Positions 35,585 to 44,991 of a stretch of 64,000 nucleotides of DNA are shown one piece after another. Below the pieces are notes generated by a model that had not been told where the DNA came from, searched no databases, and worked only from the letters and a program-made list of their open reading frames with translations. Every line of letters begins with the position of its first letter. The first letter of the stretch is position 1. The DNA comes from Emticicia sp. 21SJ11W-3 (GTDB lineage: Bacteria > Bacteroidota > Bacteroidia > Cytophagales > Spirosomataceae): positions 2,294,001 through 2,358,000 of the forward strand of contig NZ_CP092074.1 in assembly GCF_024138715.1 (NCBI RefSeq), given 5' to 3'. A program made the position numbers and the translations under genes.

Positions 35585-35774
35585 AAATTTTGGGGAGTAT
35601 CAATAGGTATTTTGAATTTAACGACTAAAAACTTACCTGTAGTCTGTTATAAATCAGAAAAAATTGCGCGTTTGTTTATTCTTATTCACAGATGTTCAGA
35701 CCTGTTAAATTCTATCATAGCAAAAATGGATATTTTTCATTAAAAAAAACTTTGCCGCCAGTTTGCGTCTGGTA

Positions 35775-36368
35775 TTATCTCAGCGCCAGTTTAATCAGTT
35801 GTTCTAATGTCAGGTCGTTACCTTCTTTTTTCAGAATGGCATCAATGCTTTTTTCAGCTGCGGCTCTTTGAAACCCTAACGTAACCAATGCCGTAAGGGC
35901 TTCGCTACGCAAAGCAGCATTGGCAGGCGCAAATATATTTGCTGTGGTGCCGCCCAGCAACGACTCTTTTTTAAGCTTATCTTTCAGTTCAATAATGGCT
36001 CTTTGGGCGGTTTTCAGGCCAATGCCTTTTATGCTTTGAATGGTGCGTACATCTTCTGATACAATGGCATGTTTAATTTCACCAGACGAAAGCGATGAAA
36101 GCATAATTATGGCTGTACCCGGCCCTATGCCAGACACACTGATGAGGTCTTCAAACAGTTCTTTCTCGGCGTTGTCGTAAAAGCCATAGAGTGTATGTGC
36201 ATCTTCTCTTATAATCAGCAGGGTATGCAGTTTGCATCTTTCACCTGTATTGTGCAACGCTGCGTAGGTCTGAAGCGAAATTTTTACATGATAACCTACA
36301 CCTGCCACATCAATAATTACAAAGGTAGGGTCTTTGAAAGCCAGTTTACCGTCTAGATAAGCAATCAT
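35775..36368 (-). CDS. ruvA: Holliday junction branch migration protein RuvA
   Basis: The 197-residue protein has the N-terminal OB domain (MIAYLDGKLAFKDPTFVIIDVAGVGYHVKIS), the two helix-hairpin-helix motifs (LISVSGIGPGTAIIML and IQSIKGIGLKTAQRAI) and the C-terminal three-helix domain that binds RuvB. Length is normal. It tetramerises on Holliday junctions and guides RuvB. It lies about 190 bp upstream of sprA on the same strand; a T-run follows its stop but no strong terminator, so read-through is possible. Confidence 0.96.
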   Translation of the reverse strand: MIAYLDGKLAFKDPTFVIIDVAGVGYHVKISLQTYAALHNTGERCKLHTLLIIREDAHTLYGFYDNAEKELFEDLISVSGIGPGTAIIMLSSLSSGEIKHAIVSEDVRTIQSIKGIGLKTAQRAIIELKDKLKKESLLGGTTANIFAPANAALRSEALTALVTLGFQRAAAEKSIDAILKKEGNDLTLEQLIKLALR

Positions 36369-36473
36369 AATATTCTACAGCACAAAGTAGCCTGTAAGCG
36401 TGGTTTAATAATCAGTAACACGTATTAAAATGTAAAGAAATAAAAAATAAGGCACTTTAACACCTTTTCTGGT

Positions 36474-37019
36474 CTATTTTACCATATTAACACGCAAACC
36501 GGCACTCATTTGCCCGTTCAGAAAAAATGGCGATGGCAGTGCTTCTACATAAACGCCGGCATCAATGAAGAACGCCAGCCCAGGGCTGGGTAGTTTAAAC
36601 TCGGCTCCGGCTGTTCCTGTTGGCCCTAATGATATTTTGCTGACCGATTTTACACTTTCAAACCGCCAGGCATCCGGAAAATGCCTTCTGCTGTTTATTT
36701 GCCCGCCAAAGCCATAATATACATGGCCCCAGTCTTTACCAAACAAGGGTTGATGAAACAGGTATATACCTTGTACCATGAAACCTGCGGTTTTGTATTC
36801 TCCGTTATTATACCGGCGATTATTATTATACACTAGTCCGTAAGTGCCAACGTTTACATCAAAGGCTCTCGCTCCGTCCTGAAAGTACTTTCTGATATTA
36901 GCTCCCAGTGGCTCTCCTAAACGGAAACCTACAGCCCAGTTGTTATCATATTGCGCCTGAACAAGGTTTACTGATGAAAGAATAATGGCAGGAATGAGGA
37001 GGAATAGTGTTTTTTTCAT
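36474..37019 (-). CDS. Outer-membrane beta-barrel protein, hypothetical
   Basis: A 181-residue protein with a signal peptide (MKKTLFLLIPAIILSSVNLVQAQ) and alternating, aromatic-rich strands consistent with a small eight-stranded beta-barrel: YDNNWAVGFRLGEPLG at the start and MSAGLRVNMVK at the end. No catalytic motif is visible. Likely a structural outer-membrane protein. No gene context. Confidence 0.7.
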   Translation of the reverse strand: MKKTLFLLIPAIILSSVNLVQAQYDNNWAVGFRLGEPLGANIRKYFQDGARAFDVNVGTYGLVYNNNRRYNNGEYKTAGFMVQGIYLFHQPLFGKDWGHVYYGFGGQINSRRHFPDAWRFESVKSVSKISLGPTGTAGAEFKLPSPGLAFFIDAGVYVEALPSPFFLNGQMSAGLRVNMVK

Positions 37020-37183
37020 AAGTGAGAATTTAAGTGTTTAATAGCGCTTTTTGAACAAGACAACCGAAACTGATTTTACCCTGCTAAAAAAGCTATGTGT
37101 TTGCGTCTGTTATTATCAGATGCTTCATTAACGTACAACGCACACACAAAATTTTGCATCTGTTTTTAGAATTTGTTTTTCAA

Positions 37184-37219
37184 TAAAAAATGCGCCAGAT
37201 AGCTGAATCAGGCGCATTT
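37184..37219 (-). terminator. Intrinsic terminator of the ABC/DUF3299-like operon
   Basis: AAATGCGCC (37188-37196) pairs with GGCGCATTT (37211-37219), 9 bp with a 14-nt loop, followed on the minus strand by T-run. It lies 20 bp after the DUF3299-like stop and closes the operon. Confidence 0.82.
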
Positions 37220-37239
37220 GAAAAATATTGATTCATAAC

Positions 37240-37695
37240 TTACTGAATCAAATCAGCATTAGCCATGATGTAGTTTAACTCATTAATATCATCGGCATTC
37301 AGTTTCAAAGTACCTTTTACTGTTATTCTGTCGTCGGTATTAAATCTTTTGGTCGTTTTTTTGAATTTAACCTGCACCACAGATTCAGGACCTGCCTGGC
37401 CGCAGAAAAAACAAGAGCTGTAAGGGTTGGCAGAAAGCACATACATGTTGGCATCAACATCAACGGGTATCATATAACCTGTAAGCACCACCTCTTTTCC
37501 CTGCAAGCCGGCTACTTTCTGGCCAAAAGTAGGGTAGAGCACAAACATTGATTCTTCTGCACTCCATTTCTTTTTAAAAGTTACGTCTCTCAGGGTTTCC
37601 CAGGTAATTTTTGTAGGCTCTTCTGCCACAAAACCAAATGAAAGCGCGCCTAAAAAGAAAAGGTTGATGATGAAGTACTTCGATAGATTTTTCAT
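37240..37695 (-). CDS. DUF3299-like periplasmic protein
   Basis: I use the ATG at 37695 (151 residues), which starts a signal peptide (MKNLSKYFIINLFFLGALSF). An upstream start nine codons earlier lacks any benefit. The mature part has the motif GYMIPVDVDANMYVLSANP and a CFFCG pair, then ITVKGTLKLN, a layout that resembles the DUF3299 family. In Pseudomonas a DUF3299 gene follows an ABC ATPase/permease pair in the zinc-responsive PA4063-PA4066 cluster. The same order is seen here, so I infer a metal-related function. The CxxC may bind metal. Confidence 0.65.
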   Translation of the reverse strand: MKNLSKYFIINLFFLGALSFGFVAEEPTKITWETLRDVTFKKKWSAEESMFVLYPTFGQKVAGLQGKEVVLTGYMIPVDVDANMYVLSANPYSSCFFCGQAGPESVVQVKFKKTTKRFNTDDRITVKGTLKLNADDINELNYIMANADLIQ

Positions 37696-37708
37696 TTTAT
37701 TGACATAC

Positions 37709-37725
37709 CCTTTGATAAACAAAGG
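37709..37725. promoter_or_regulatory. Small dyad before the DUF3299-like gene
   Basis: CCTTTG-ATAAA-CAAAGG is a perfect 6-bp inverted repeat with 5-bp spacer, 14 bp upstream of the ATG at 37695. It could be a leader hairpin or protein site; nothing else supports a role. Confidence 0.25.
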
Positions 37726-37798
37726 ACGTTTAGTTTATAGATGTTGTCCTGATTAAAGGAGCTAAGACAGAAATTATTGTATAAAATTAAAATATAAT

Positions 37799-39010
37799 TT
37801 ATTCTTCAGCAAGTGTTCGTGAAATATTCAGCCTGTAAATATTGACAGACGGCAGGGCCGCTGCCAGAATGCCGATTGCTAAAGCACCGATAAACAGGTA
37901 TATTTCGCCGGTTTGAAGGCCAATCTGGCTAACGTCAAAATGGAATTTCTTGCTGATACTATTTGATATTAATAATACACCTGCTCTGCTAAAAACCACA
38001 CCGGCTACAAAGCCAAACAGGGCTAGCAGTACGCCTTCCAGCAATAGCATCAGAAACAAGCGTGTACGGCTGGCACCCATTGAAAGCATCAGCGCCATTT
38101 CGTATTTGCGTTCTTTTAAAGAGTTGTAAAGCGAAACAAAAACGCTGATACCCGATATAAGCATAATAACGGCCGCCAGAATCTGTAATCCATCCATGCC
38201 AATGCCCAGGAGCTCAAACAAACGGTTTACTTCAATAGCTGGCAGGGCGGCCTGAAGTTTAGAGTTCTGGTTAATGTTACGCGGCATGGTCATAAGCCCC
38301 ATAGGCGAGCGGAACTTGATAAGCGCACTGGTAATTTCTTTTTTGCTCATGTCTGCCTCACCTTCTTCATGTGCCTCGCCCTCTGCATGCGCTTCTTCAT
38401 GGTCATGGATGTTCCAGACACTGCTCAGGCTGGTAAGTACAACGTTATCAATAACAGAGTTATTAAATTCAAGAATACCCACAACTTTATATTTCTTGTC
38501 GCCGTGTTGTTCTCCTTCGGCGTCAAGCCCATGAGAGCTTATAAAGGTATCACCCGGTTTTAATCCGGTATTAGCAGCTACCTGAGCGCCTAAAACCACA
38601 TCAAGGTCTTTTTTGAAGATTGCACCTGTGGCAAAGTTTGCTTTAAAATGCTCAAGATATTTTTTGTTGGTGCCTACAATCCGGTACCCACGGTAGTTGT
38701 CACCCATTGATAAAGGTATCATTTCTTTTACCAGGGGGTTCTGCGCAATTTCCTGCACATCGCTCATATAAACATTTCCGGTTGGGTTATCTATCTGGTA
38801 AACGCTAGACAGAATCAGTTGCAAAGGGCTGCCTTTAGCGCCAACAACCATGTCAATGCCGCTTATGTTTTTGGCAAATTTATCCTGTAATTGTTTGCCG
38901 AGCAGCAATAGCAGTGAGATTATGGCTATGCCCAGGGTCATGAGTAATACGCACAAAAAACTGTTCAGTTTTTTATCGAGTATATTTTTCCAGCTTATTT
39001 TGAGTAGCAT
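37799..39010 (-). CDS. ABC transporter permease (MacB/FtsX type) with His/Glu-rich loop
   Basis: A 403-residue FtsX-type permease: one N-terminal membrane helix (about 18-38), a periplasmic MacB_PCD-like domain, and three C-terminal helices (about 278-300, 325-350, 367-390). The periplasmic domain holds an insert rich in His and Glu/Asp (HDHEEAHAEGEAHEEGE, 202-218) plus His160 and His169. Such loops often bind Zn2+ or Cu2+. It lies between an ABC ATPase (45 bp upstream) and a DUF3299-like gene. I infer a metal-related exporter or lipoprotein-handling system; the direction of transport is unknown. Confidence 0.82.
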   Translation of the reverse strand: MLLKISWKNILDKKLNSFLCVLLMTLGIAIISLLLLLGKQLQDKFAKNISGIDMVVGAKGSPLQLILSSVYQIDNPTGNVYMSDVQEIAQNPLVKEMIPLSMGDNYRGYRIVGTNKKYLEHFKANFATGAIFKKDLDVVLGAQVAANTGLKPGDTFISSHGLDAEGEQHGDKKYKVVGILEFNNSVIDNVVLTSLSSVWNIHDHEEAHAEGEAHEEGEADMSKKEITSALIKFRSPMGLMTMPRNINQNSKLQAALPAIEVNRLFELLGIGMDGLQILAAVIMLISGISVFVSLYNSLKERKYEMALMLSMGASRTRLFLMLLLEGVLLALFGFVAGVVFSRAGVLLISNSISKKFHFDVSQIGLQTGEIYLFIGALAIGILAAALPSVNIYRLNISRTLAEE

Positions 39011-39055
39011 CGTTTATTGTTTAGTAAAGGGTATTGGATATAGGCCTTAATTGGC

Positions 39056-39685
39056 TCAGCTCAATATAATTTTGTTATTAAACTTATCTTTCAGGCGTTG
39101 GTCATGCGTTACAATTACCAAAGAGGCACCAATGTTTTTTGATTGGTTTTCAAGCAGGTTAATTACCTTTTCGCAGTTCTCGTCATCCAGGTTAGAGGTG
39201 GGTTCGTCTGCCAATATCACCTCAGGGCTGTTCATTAAAGCACGGGCAATGCTTACCCGTTGCTGCTCGCCACCACTCAGCAGTGTTGTTTTTTTATCGA
39301 GCAACTCATAAAAGCCCAGGCTTTTGGCCAGTTTTTCAGCCTGCTCTCCGGCCAGCGCTTTATCTGCCAGATAATTAGCCAGCAAGAGATTATCAAGCAC
39401 GGTGAGCGAACTCACAAAATGAGATTTCTGATAAATAATACCCAGGTGTCTTGCCCGCATTTTTGCCGCTTCTTTTGGGTTTAGAGTGGCAAATTCCTGA
39501 TTGTCAATTTGAATAGACCCACTTTTGGGGGTTAGCAAAAGTGCCAGCAGGTGTAGCAGCGTAGTTTTGCCAGTGCCTGAATTACCCAGTATAAGCAGGG
39601 TGTCGGCCGAGGCACATGAAAAAGACGGAAAACTGAATTGCTTTTGTTGATTATAAGCAAATGTAAGGTTGCGGCAAGTTAGCAT
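39056..39685 (-). CDS. ABC transporter ATP-binding protein (LolD/MacB type)
   Basis: I choose the ATG at 39685 (209 residues); a TTG-started extension to 39718 would run into the promoter. It has Walker A LGNSGTGKTT, the signature LLSGGEQQRVSIARAL, Walker B VILADEPTSNLD and the switch His (VIVTHDQ). It is a short LolD/MacB-type ATPase that energises the FtsX-type permease next to it. The gene is first in the three-gene unit. Confidence 0.92.
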   Translation of the reverse strand: MLTCRNLTFAYNQQKQFSFPSFSCASADTLLILGNSGTGKTTLLHLLALLLTPKSGSIQIDNQEFATLNPKEAAKMRARHLGIIYQKSHFVSSLTVLDNLLLANYLADKALAGEQAEKLAKSLGFYELLDKKTTLLSGGEQQRVSIARALMNSPEVILADEPTSNLDDENCEKVINLLENQSKNIGASLVIVTHDQRLKDKFNNKIILS

Positions 39686-39699
39686 TAAAGTTTTTTGTT

Positions 39700-39732
39700 C
39701 AAAGATACATATTTGCAACTATATTGCACAAA
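39700..39732 (-). promoter_or_regulatory. Promoter of the metal-type ABC operon
   Basis: On the minus strand TTTG (39732-39729), 21 bp, TATCTTTG (39707-39700), a good Bacteroidota promoter. The leader is short, about 10 nt to the ATG at 39685. A dyad fills the spacer. Confidence 0.65.
39714..39728. promoter_or_regulatory. TGCAA-N5-TTGCA dyad in promoter spacer, candidate metalloregulator site
   Basis: TGCAA CTATA TTGCA is a perfect 5-bp inverted repeat lying wholly between the -33 and -7 elements. This is where a repressor would occlude RNA polymerase. Fur-family regulators (Fur, Zur, PerR) use AT-rich dyads of this kind of size. The link to zinc is inference from the operon content. Confidence 0.5.
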
Positions 39733-39830
39733 TGTTCGAGTATCTGTTCATGAAAATTTAATCCAAAACTACATAGCACATTGGAATGTGAAAAGCCTTA
39801 AGGTGATTTTTGGAGAAATATTTTGAAACT

Positions 39831-39872
39831 ACAAAAAAAAGCGAGAAGGCTATCTTCTAACCTTCTCGCTTT
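39831..39872 (-). terminator. Intrinsic terminator after the MacB-like permease pair
   Basis: AAAGCGAGAAGG (39838-39849) pairs with CCTTCTCGCTTT (39861-39872), 12 bp perfect with an 11-nt loop; on the minus strand a T8 run follows. It closes the permease operon 28 bp after the stop at 39901. Confidence 0.88.
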
Positions 39873-39900
39873 CATATACCCTTTTAGGGCTAGGAGGGCG

Positions 39901-42285
39901 TTAATCTGTCTTTAAAGTTTTTACCGGGTTCATTAAAGCTGCCTTTATGGCCTGATAACTCACTGTCAATAAAGTAATTAATACTGCACCCAAAGCAGTT
40001 ATCGCAAATATCCACCAAGAAATATCTGTCTTGACGGTAAATTTGCCAATCCATTGGTTCATAAAATAGTAGGCAACAGGAGACGCTATTACTATTGAAA
40101 TAACTACCAGCATTACAAAGTCTTTTGAAAGTAGCTGCCAAAGTCCGAAAACGGTGGCTCCGAGTACTTTTCGTACACCTATTTCTTTGGTTCTTTGTTC
40201 TGCCATAAAAGATGCCAGGCCAAAAAGACCCAGACAGCTGATAAGTATTGCCAGAATAGCAAACGAAGTAGCAATTTTACCTACTCTTTCTTCATCGGCA
40301 AATTTTTTATTGAAGTCTTCATCCGCAAATCTGTATTCAAAAGGTTCAGTCGGATTAAATTTCTTAAAAGTTGCCTCCAGTTTTTCAACTGCTGCCGATG
40401 CACTTACAGAGGTATTTATTCTGGCTAAAACAATGCTTTCGGCAGTGTTGCTAAGAAAATATACGATAGGGTTGGCGGCTTCGTAAGGAGAGTTTACCAC
40501 CATGTCGGGTACTACGCCAATTACAGTTGCAGGCCGGCCAAACCATTTCAGTACTTCGCCTACCGGTTTTTTAAAGCCCATAAATCTGGCGGCCGCTTCA
40601 TTGATGATCACTGCTGATGAATCTGAGGCGAAATCTTTTGAGAAATTCCGTCCTTCTTTAAATTTCCAACCAATAACTTGTGCATAATTGTATGATATTC
40701 CGGTTATTGGCAGGTCGGTGGTCATGGCCGGGTCTTTACCGCGCCACTCAATTCCGCCTGTTGTACCCCAGAAAGCCGTAGTCGGATTGCTGGCTTCTGC
40801 CATTTCAGTTACCGCACCTGATTGAATCAATTCTCTTCTGATAGCTTCCTGGTGTTTATGAAATTCCGGGGTTGAAACACTGATGGATATTAGCCCATTG
40901 GTATTATACCCTATCGGACGGTTTTTGGCGTATTGTATTTGTTTAAACACAATGATGGTTCCTATAACGAGTGTAACCGATACCGCAAATTGTACTACCA
41001 CCAGCACCTTACGCGGCACAGCCGCAAAACGCCCTGCTTTAAATGTGCCTTTCAGAACTTTTATAGGTTGAAACGAAGAAAGATAAAGAGCAGGATAGCT
41101 ACCAGAAATAAGCCCGATAAGGAGGCAGAAAGCGATTCCTGTATGCCAGAAAATAATATTGCCAAACGGAATGGTCAGATGCTTGGAAGCAATGTCATTA
41201 AAAAAAGGTAAACTAAGCTGAACCAAAAGCAAAGAAATGATAAATGCCATGCCCACTACTACAATTGACTCGCTCAGAAACTGGCCAATCAGTTGCGATC
41301 TTAAAGACCCGATTGCCTTGCGGATTCCCACTTCTTTGGCCCGTTTTTCGCTGCGCGCTGTGCTCAGGTTCATAAAATTTATACAAGCCAGTATCAGTAC
41401 AAAAATACTGATGATACCAATAAGCCTTACGTATTCAATTTTTCCGCCTGTATTTACGCCGTCTTTGTATTCAGAATACAGGTGCCAGCGGCTCATCGGC
41501 AACAAAAATAATTCTGGCTTTTTTCTGGCCAGATACTCATTTACCTTATTAAGTTTGGCATTTTTTATTTTGAATGACACCCTCTCAACATCAGCCTTGT
41601 CGGTAAGTTGTGCGTAAATCTGAAAAGCATTTGGCCGCCAGGGGTCATCTTCTTTTTTTATCCAATCAGTATTGTTGAAGTACAAAGCCCATGGGGCAAC
41701 AAACGCCATGTCATGAAAAGTTGTGTTTTCTGGCAGGTCTTCGTAAACTCCGGTAACTTTTACGTCTAGTTCATTATTGATTTTTATGATTTTGTTCAGA
41801 GGGTCTTCATTGCCAAAAAATACGCTGCTTAAAGATGCTGATAATATAACAGAACCCGGTTCTTTCAAGCCTTCGCTGCTGCCTTTTATCATTTTAAGGG
41901 TTAGCATATCTGCAAACTGCGGTTCAGCAAAAATGCCCTGCTTGCTTAGTTTATTGTTACCCAGCGTGAGCAGATGTGAACCCACGCCCGTTGTTAAAGC
42001 CACCGATTTAAAATCGCTTCCGTAGCTTTTACGTAGCTCTTCAGCCAAAGGATATGGCACATAAGGTTGTGTGGTTTTTTTACCATTGTTGGTAAGGTTT
42101 TGCATTATCTGCATAACGCTGTTCTGGTTTTTATGGTAGGTATCAAAAGATACTTCGTCAAAAACCCATAGCCCAATTAAAATGGCCACGGCCATACCCG
42201 TTGCCAGACCGAAAATATTAATAAATGAATAACCCTTGTGTTTAAGGATATTTCTAAACGCTATTTTGAAATAATTAAGTATCAT
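39901..42285 (-). CDS. MacB/FtsX-type ABC permease, 794 residues (second of tandem pair)
   Basis: A large permease with two FtsX units: an N-terminal helix (about 21-42) with MacB_PCD, three helices (about 290-400), a short loop helix around 430, a second MacB_PCD-like region, and C-terminal helices (about 675-785). It carries KRAKEVGIRKAIG and EQRTKEIGVRKVLGA, the double FtsX signature. The family is expanded in Bacteroidota and is thought to be part of MacAB-like efflux or signalling. No ATPase or HlyD partner is adjacent, so partners would be encoded elsewhere. It lies 133 bp after its paralogue on the same strand. Confidence 0.86.
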   Translation of the reverse strand: MILNYFKIAFRNILKHKGYSFINIFGLATGMAVAILIGLWVFDEVSFDTYHKNQNSVMQIMQNLTNNGKKTTQPYVPYPLAEELRKSYGSDFKSVALTTGVGSHLLTLGNNKLSKQGIFAEPQFADMLTLKMIKGSSEGLKEPGSVILSASLSSVFFGNEDPLNKIIKINNELDVKVTGVYEDLPENTTFHDMAFVAPWALYFNNTDWIKKEDDPWRPNAFQIYAQLTDKADVERVSFKIKNAKLNKVNEYLARKKPELFLLPMSRWHLYSEYKDGVNTGGKIEYVRLIGIISIFVLILACINFMNLSTARSEKRAKEVGIRKAIGSLRSQLIGQFLSESIVVVGMAFIISLLLVQLSLPFFNDIASKHLTIPFGNIIFWHTGIAFCLLIGLISGSYPALYLSSFQPIKVLKGTFKAGRFAAVPRKVLVVVQFAVSVTLVIGTIIVFKQIQYAKNRPIGYNTNGLISISVSTPEFHKHQEAIRRELIQSGAVTEMAEASNPTTAFWGTTGGIEWRGKDPAMTTDLPITGISYNYAQVIGWKFKEGRNFSKDFASDSSAVIINEAAARFMGFKKPVGEVLKWFGRPATVIGVVPDMVVNSPYEAANPIVYFLSNTAESIVLARINTSVSASAAVEKLEATFKKFNPTEPFEYRFADEDFNKKFADEERVGKIATSFAILAILISCLGLFGLASFMAEQRTKEIGVRKVLGATVFGLWQLLSKDFVMLVVISIVIASPVAYYFMNQWIGKFTVKTDISWWIFAITALGAVLITLLTVSYQAIKAALMNPVKTLKTD

Positions 42286-42418
42286 CAGACTCTTAGCCCC
42301 TAACGCGTGACTTGCCTTTGTGGAGCATTACCTTTTTAAAAACAAGATAAGCTCCGGATTAATAGATTTAACTCTAATGTGCGGCTTACTGTATGTTGCC
42401 AGGGTGGTTTAGGAGTAT

Positions 42419-44815
42419 TTACTCTGCCTTCAATGATTTTACCGGATTCTTCAATGCTGCTTTAATAGATTGATACCCTACCGTAGCGATTGATATTACA
42501 AAAATTAGCAGACCAATAGAAGCATAAAACCACCATTGAATTGTAATGTGATATGCGAAGTCCTGTAACCATTTATCCATAAAGTAATAGGATAGAGGTA
42601 TAGCGCAAACAAATGCAATACCCACCAGTTTCAGAAAATCGGTAGAAAGCAGTACGGTAATGCCTGCTACCGATGCCCCTAATACTTTTCGGATACCAAT
42701 TTCTTTGGTGCGCTGCTCGGCAGCAAAGGCTGCCAGGCCAAAAAGTCCGAGACATGATACCACAACAGCTACAATGGCAAAAGCGTTAAAAAGGGTTGCA
42801 GTGCGCTGTTCGGTCTTATAAAGGTTGTGGTAGGTTTCATTAAGAAATTTGTATTCTAATGGGCGGTTAGGGATAAACTCAGACCAGATTTTTTCTGAAG
42901 CGCGGATAGCCTGCTGCTCTTTGCCTTTGGTTGGTTTCACAAAAACGCTGCCTCGCCAGTTAGTGCTGTTAAAAACCACTAGTGGTTCTATTTTTTCGTG
43001 TATGCTTTTGTAATGAAAGTCTTTTACTACCCCAATAATTACCCCTTTACGGCCATGCAGATTAAAACGCTTACCAACCGGATTTTTAATTTTAAACTTT
43101 CTGATGGCTGCTTCATTCAGCACTACATTATCGTTGTCGGCAGTGTTGTTTTGTTCAAACCACCGGCCATCTGCCATTTTGAGGGCAAAAAGTTTCTGAA
43201 AATCATATTCAGCTGAAACCTGCGCTACTGTCGGCTCAAAGTCGGCAGGGCGGCCATCCCAGTCAAGGCTTCCGCTATGGGTACTTTTTATTTCAACAAT
43301 GTTCTGGCTGGCTAAAGTTACCCCTTCCACGCTGGCTTCAGCGAGTAATCTGCTTTTTACGCTTTGAATATCAATCTTTTCACGGATGTTCCATGGAATG
43401 GTAAACTCAAAGATATTGGCTTTTTCGTAGCCTAATTTCATGTTTCTGATAAACTCAATTTGCTGAAAAACAACCAATGTGGCAATAAGGAAAACAGAAG
43501 AAACTACAAACTGAACTACAACCAGGGTTTTTCTGAAAGAACTGTTATTTGATTGAAGCACATTAATACCTTTGAGGGCTCTGATAGGCTGAAATGAAGA
43601 AAGAAGAATAGACGGGTAAACACCTGTTAATAAAATAGCCATGGTGGTGGTTCCGGCCAAAACCTGCCAGATGGTAATGTTGGTCAGGTCTATTATGAAT
43701 TTTTTATCGGCCAGATTATTAAATACAGGAAGTAGGCCATAAATTAACCCCAAGGCGGCTGCCAGTGCAACCAGGCACATCAGAATTGATTCTACCATAA
43801 ACTGAACGAGTAGCTGACGGTAGCCGGCCCCTATAATCTTTTTAACGCTTACTTCTTTGGCTCTCAGGCTGGCACGCGCCGTGGCCAGGTTGACGTAATT
43901 GATACAGGCAGTAAGCAGAATAATAAATGCCAGCACCAGAAAAACATAAGTTGTTTTGGCATTGCCCTGAGGTGCACCGGTGAATCTACCTATACCGTCT
44001 GTATGAATAGCCGCAAGTGGTTCGGCTTCCAATACAATATCCTTGTTTATTTCGCCGGTTTTAACATCCCGGCGTGCATATTGAATAACACGGGTAACTT
44101 TCTGATCAATTTTTGATGCATCGGCACCGGGTTTAAGTAATACAAAAGTTTCATAATTAAAGTTATTCCAGTTGTTTTCGTTTTCAAACGTATTAGGGTT
44201 TGACAAATGAGCTGCCATTGGCAGAATAAAGTCATACTGAAAACTGGAGTTGGTAGGGTTATCTTTAAAGACTGCACTCACCATATAATCAAGCGTATCA
44301 ATTCTAATAATTTTTCCGCTTGCTTTTGTTGAACCGAAAATTTGCATTGCTTTAGATTCGGTCATGATAATACTTCTTGGATTCTGCCCAAATTCGTTCA
44401 GATTCCCATCCACCAGTTTATAGTCAAATATATCAAACCAGTTTTCGTCTACACAGGCCACCTTTTTTTCAATTGAGGCCCAGTTGCCTGTTTTCATAGA
44501 TGCTCCGTTCCAGAATGGCCCGGTTACTCTTGTTACTGATTCAATTTCAGGCAATTGTTTCACCTGTGCTGCCAGCGGCAGCGGGGTAGTAGCCCAGTGC
44601 CAGGTGTCTTCTTTATTTACCTTGTTATGGGTGATTATCTGTCTGATCCTATCTGCTTTTTCATGATAGGTATCAAAACTCAGTTCGTTCTGAACCCATA
44701 ACAACATCAATACGGCTACGGCCATACCAACAGCCAGCCCACCAATGTTAATGAATGACGACACCTTGTTTTTTAACAGGTTTCTGATTGCGAGTTTAAG
44801 GTAATTGCTTATCAT
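42419..44815 (-). CDS. MacB/FtsX-type ABC permease, 798 residues (first of tandem pair)
   Basis: This permease has the same double-FtsX layout as the following gene: N-terminal helix (about 21-42), MacB_PCD regions and two C-terminal-type helix bundles, with RAKEVSVKKIIGA and EQRTKEIGIRKVLGA. The two proteins are clear paralogues. A sigma54-like -24/-12 element and two tandem dyads lie upstream, so both genes may be driven from there. The 133-bp gap to the next gene has no clear terminator or promoter. Function is likely export or sensing of an envelope-active compound. Confidence 0.86.
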   Translation of the reverse strand: MISNYLKLAIRNLLKNKVSSFINIGGLAVGMAVAVLMLLWVQNELSFDTYHEKADRIRQIITHNKVNKEDTWHWATTPLPLAAQVKQLPEIESVTRVTGPFWNGASMKTGNWASIEKKVACVDENWFDIFDYKLVDGNLNEFGQNPRSIIMTESKAMQIFGSTKASGKIIRIDTLDYMVSAVFKDNPTNSSFQYDFILPMAAHLSNPNTFENENNWNNFNYETFVLLKPGADASKIDQKVTRVIQYARRDVKTGEINKDIVLEAEPLAAIHTDGIGRFTGAPQGNAKTTYVFLVLAFIILLTACINYVNLATARASLRAKEVSVKKIIGAGYRQLLVQFMVESILMCLVALAAALGLIYGLLPVFNNLADKKFIIDLTNITIWQVLAGTTTMAILLTGVYPSILLSSFQPIRALKGINVLQSNNSSFRKTLVVVQFVVSSVFLIATLVVFQQIEFIRNMKLGYEKANIFEFTIPWNIREKIDIQSVKSRLLAEASVEGVTLASQNIVEIKSTHSGSLDWDGRPADFEPTVAQVSAEYDFQKLFALKMADGRWFEQNNTADNDNVVLNEAAIRKFKIKNPVGKRFNLHGRKGVIIGVVKDFHYKSIHEKIEPLVVFNSTNWRGSVFVKPTKGKEQQAIRASEKIWSEFIPNRPLEYKFLNETYHNLYKTEQRTATLFNAFAIVAVVVSCLGLFGLAAFAAEQRTKEIGIRKVLGASVAGITVLLSTDFLKLVGIAFVCAIPLSYYFMDKWLQDFAYHITIQWWFYASIGLLIFVISIATVGYQSIKAALKNPVKSLKAE

Positions 44816-44924
44816 AAATTAATGTTGCAGAAGAATGGGTGAAAGTAAACATTTACAGGGTAAACGCATTACCGGTCAAATAACCTGTAAGGCATTTAAA
44901 AATTAAGCAACATTAATGATTATC

Positions 44925-44940
44925 TCAAATGATATGCCAA
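44925..44940 (-). promoter_or_regulatory. Sigma54-like -24/-12 promoter
   Basis: On the minus strand the sequence TTGGCATATCATTTGA (44940 to 44925) has TGG and TTG at the spacing of a sigma54 promoter (TGGCAnn, N4, TTGC), with GA in place of GC at -12. Transcription would begin near 44913, about 100 nt before the ATG of the first permease. No TAnnTTTG match is seen in this interval. Confidence 0.45.
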
Positions 44941-44991
44941 TATGGAAATCTACCTTAAACGCGCTCAAATATTAGATTTATTGCGTTTTAG

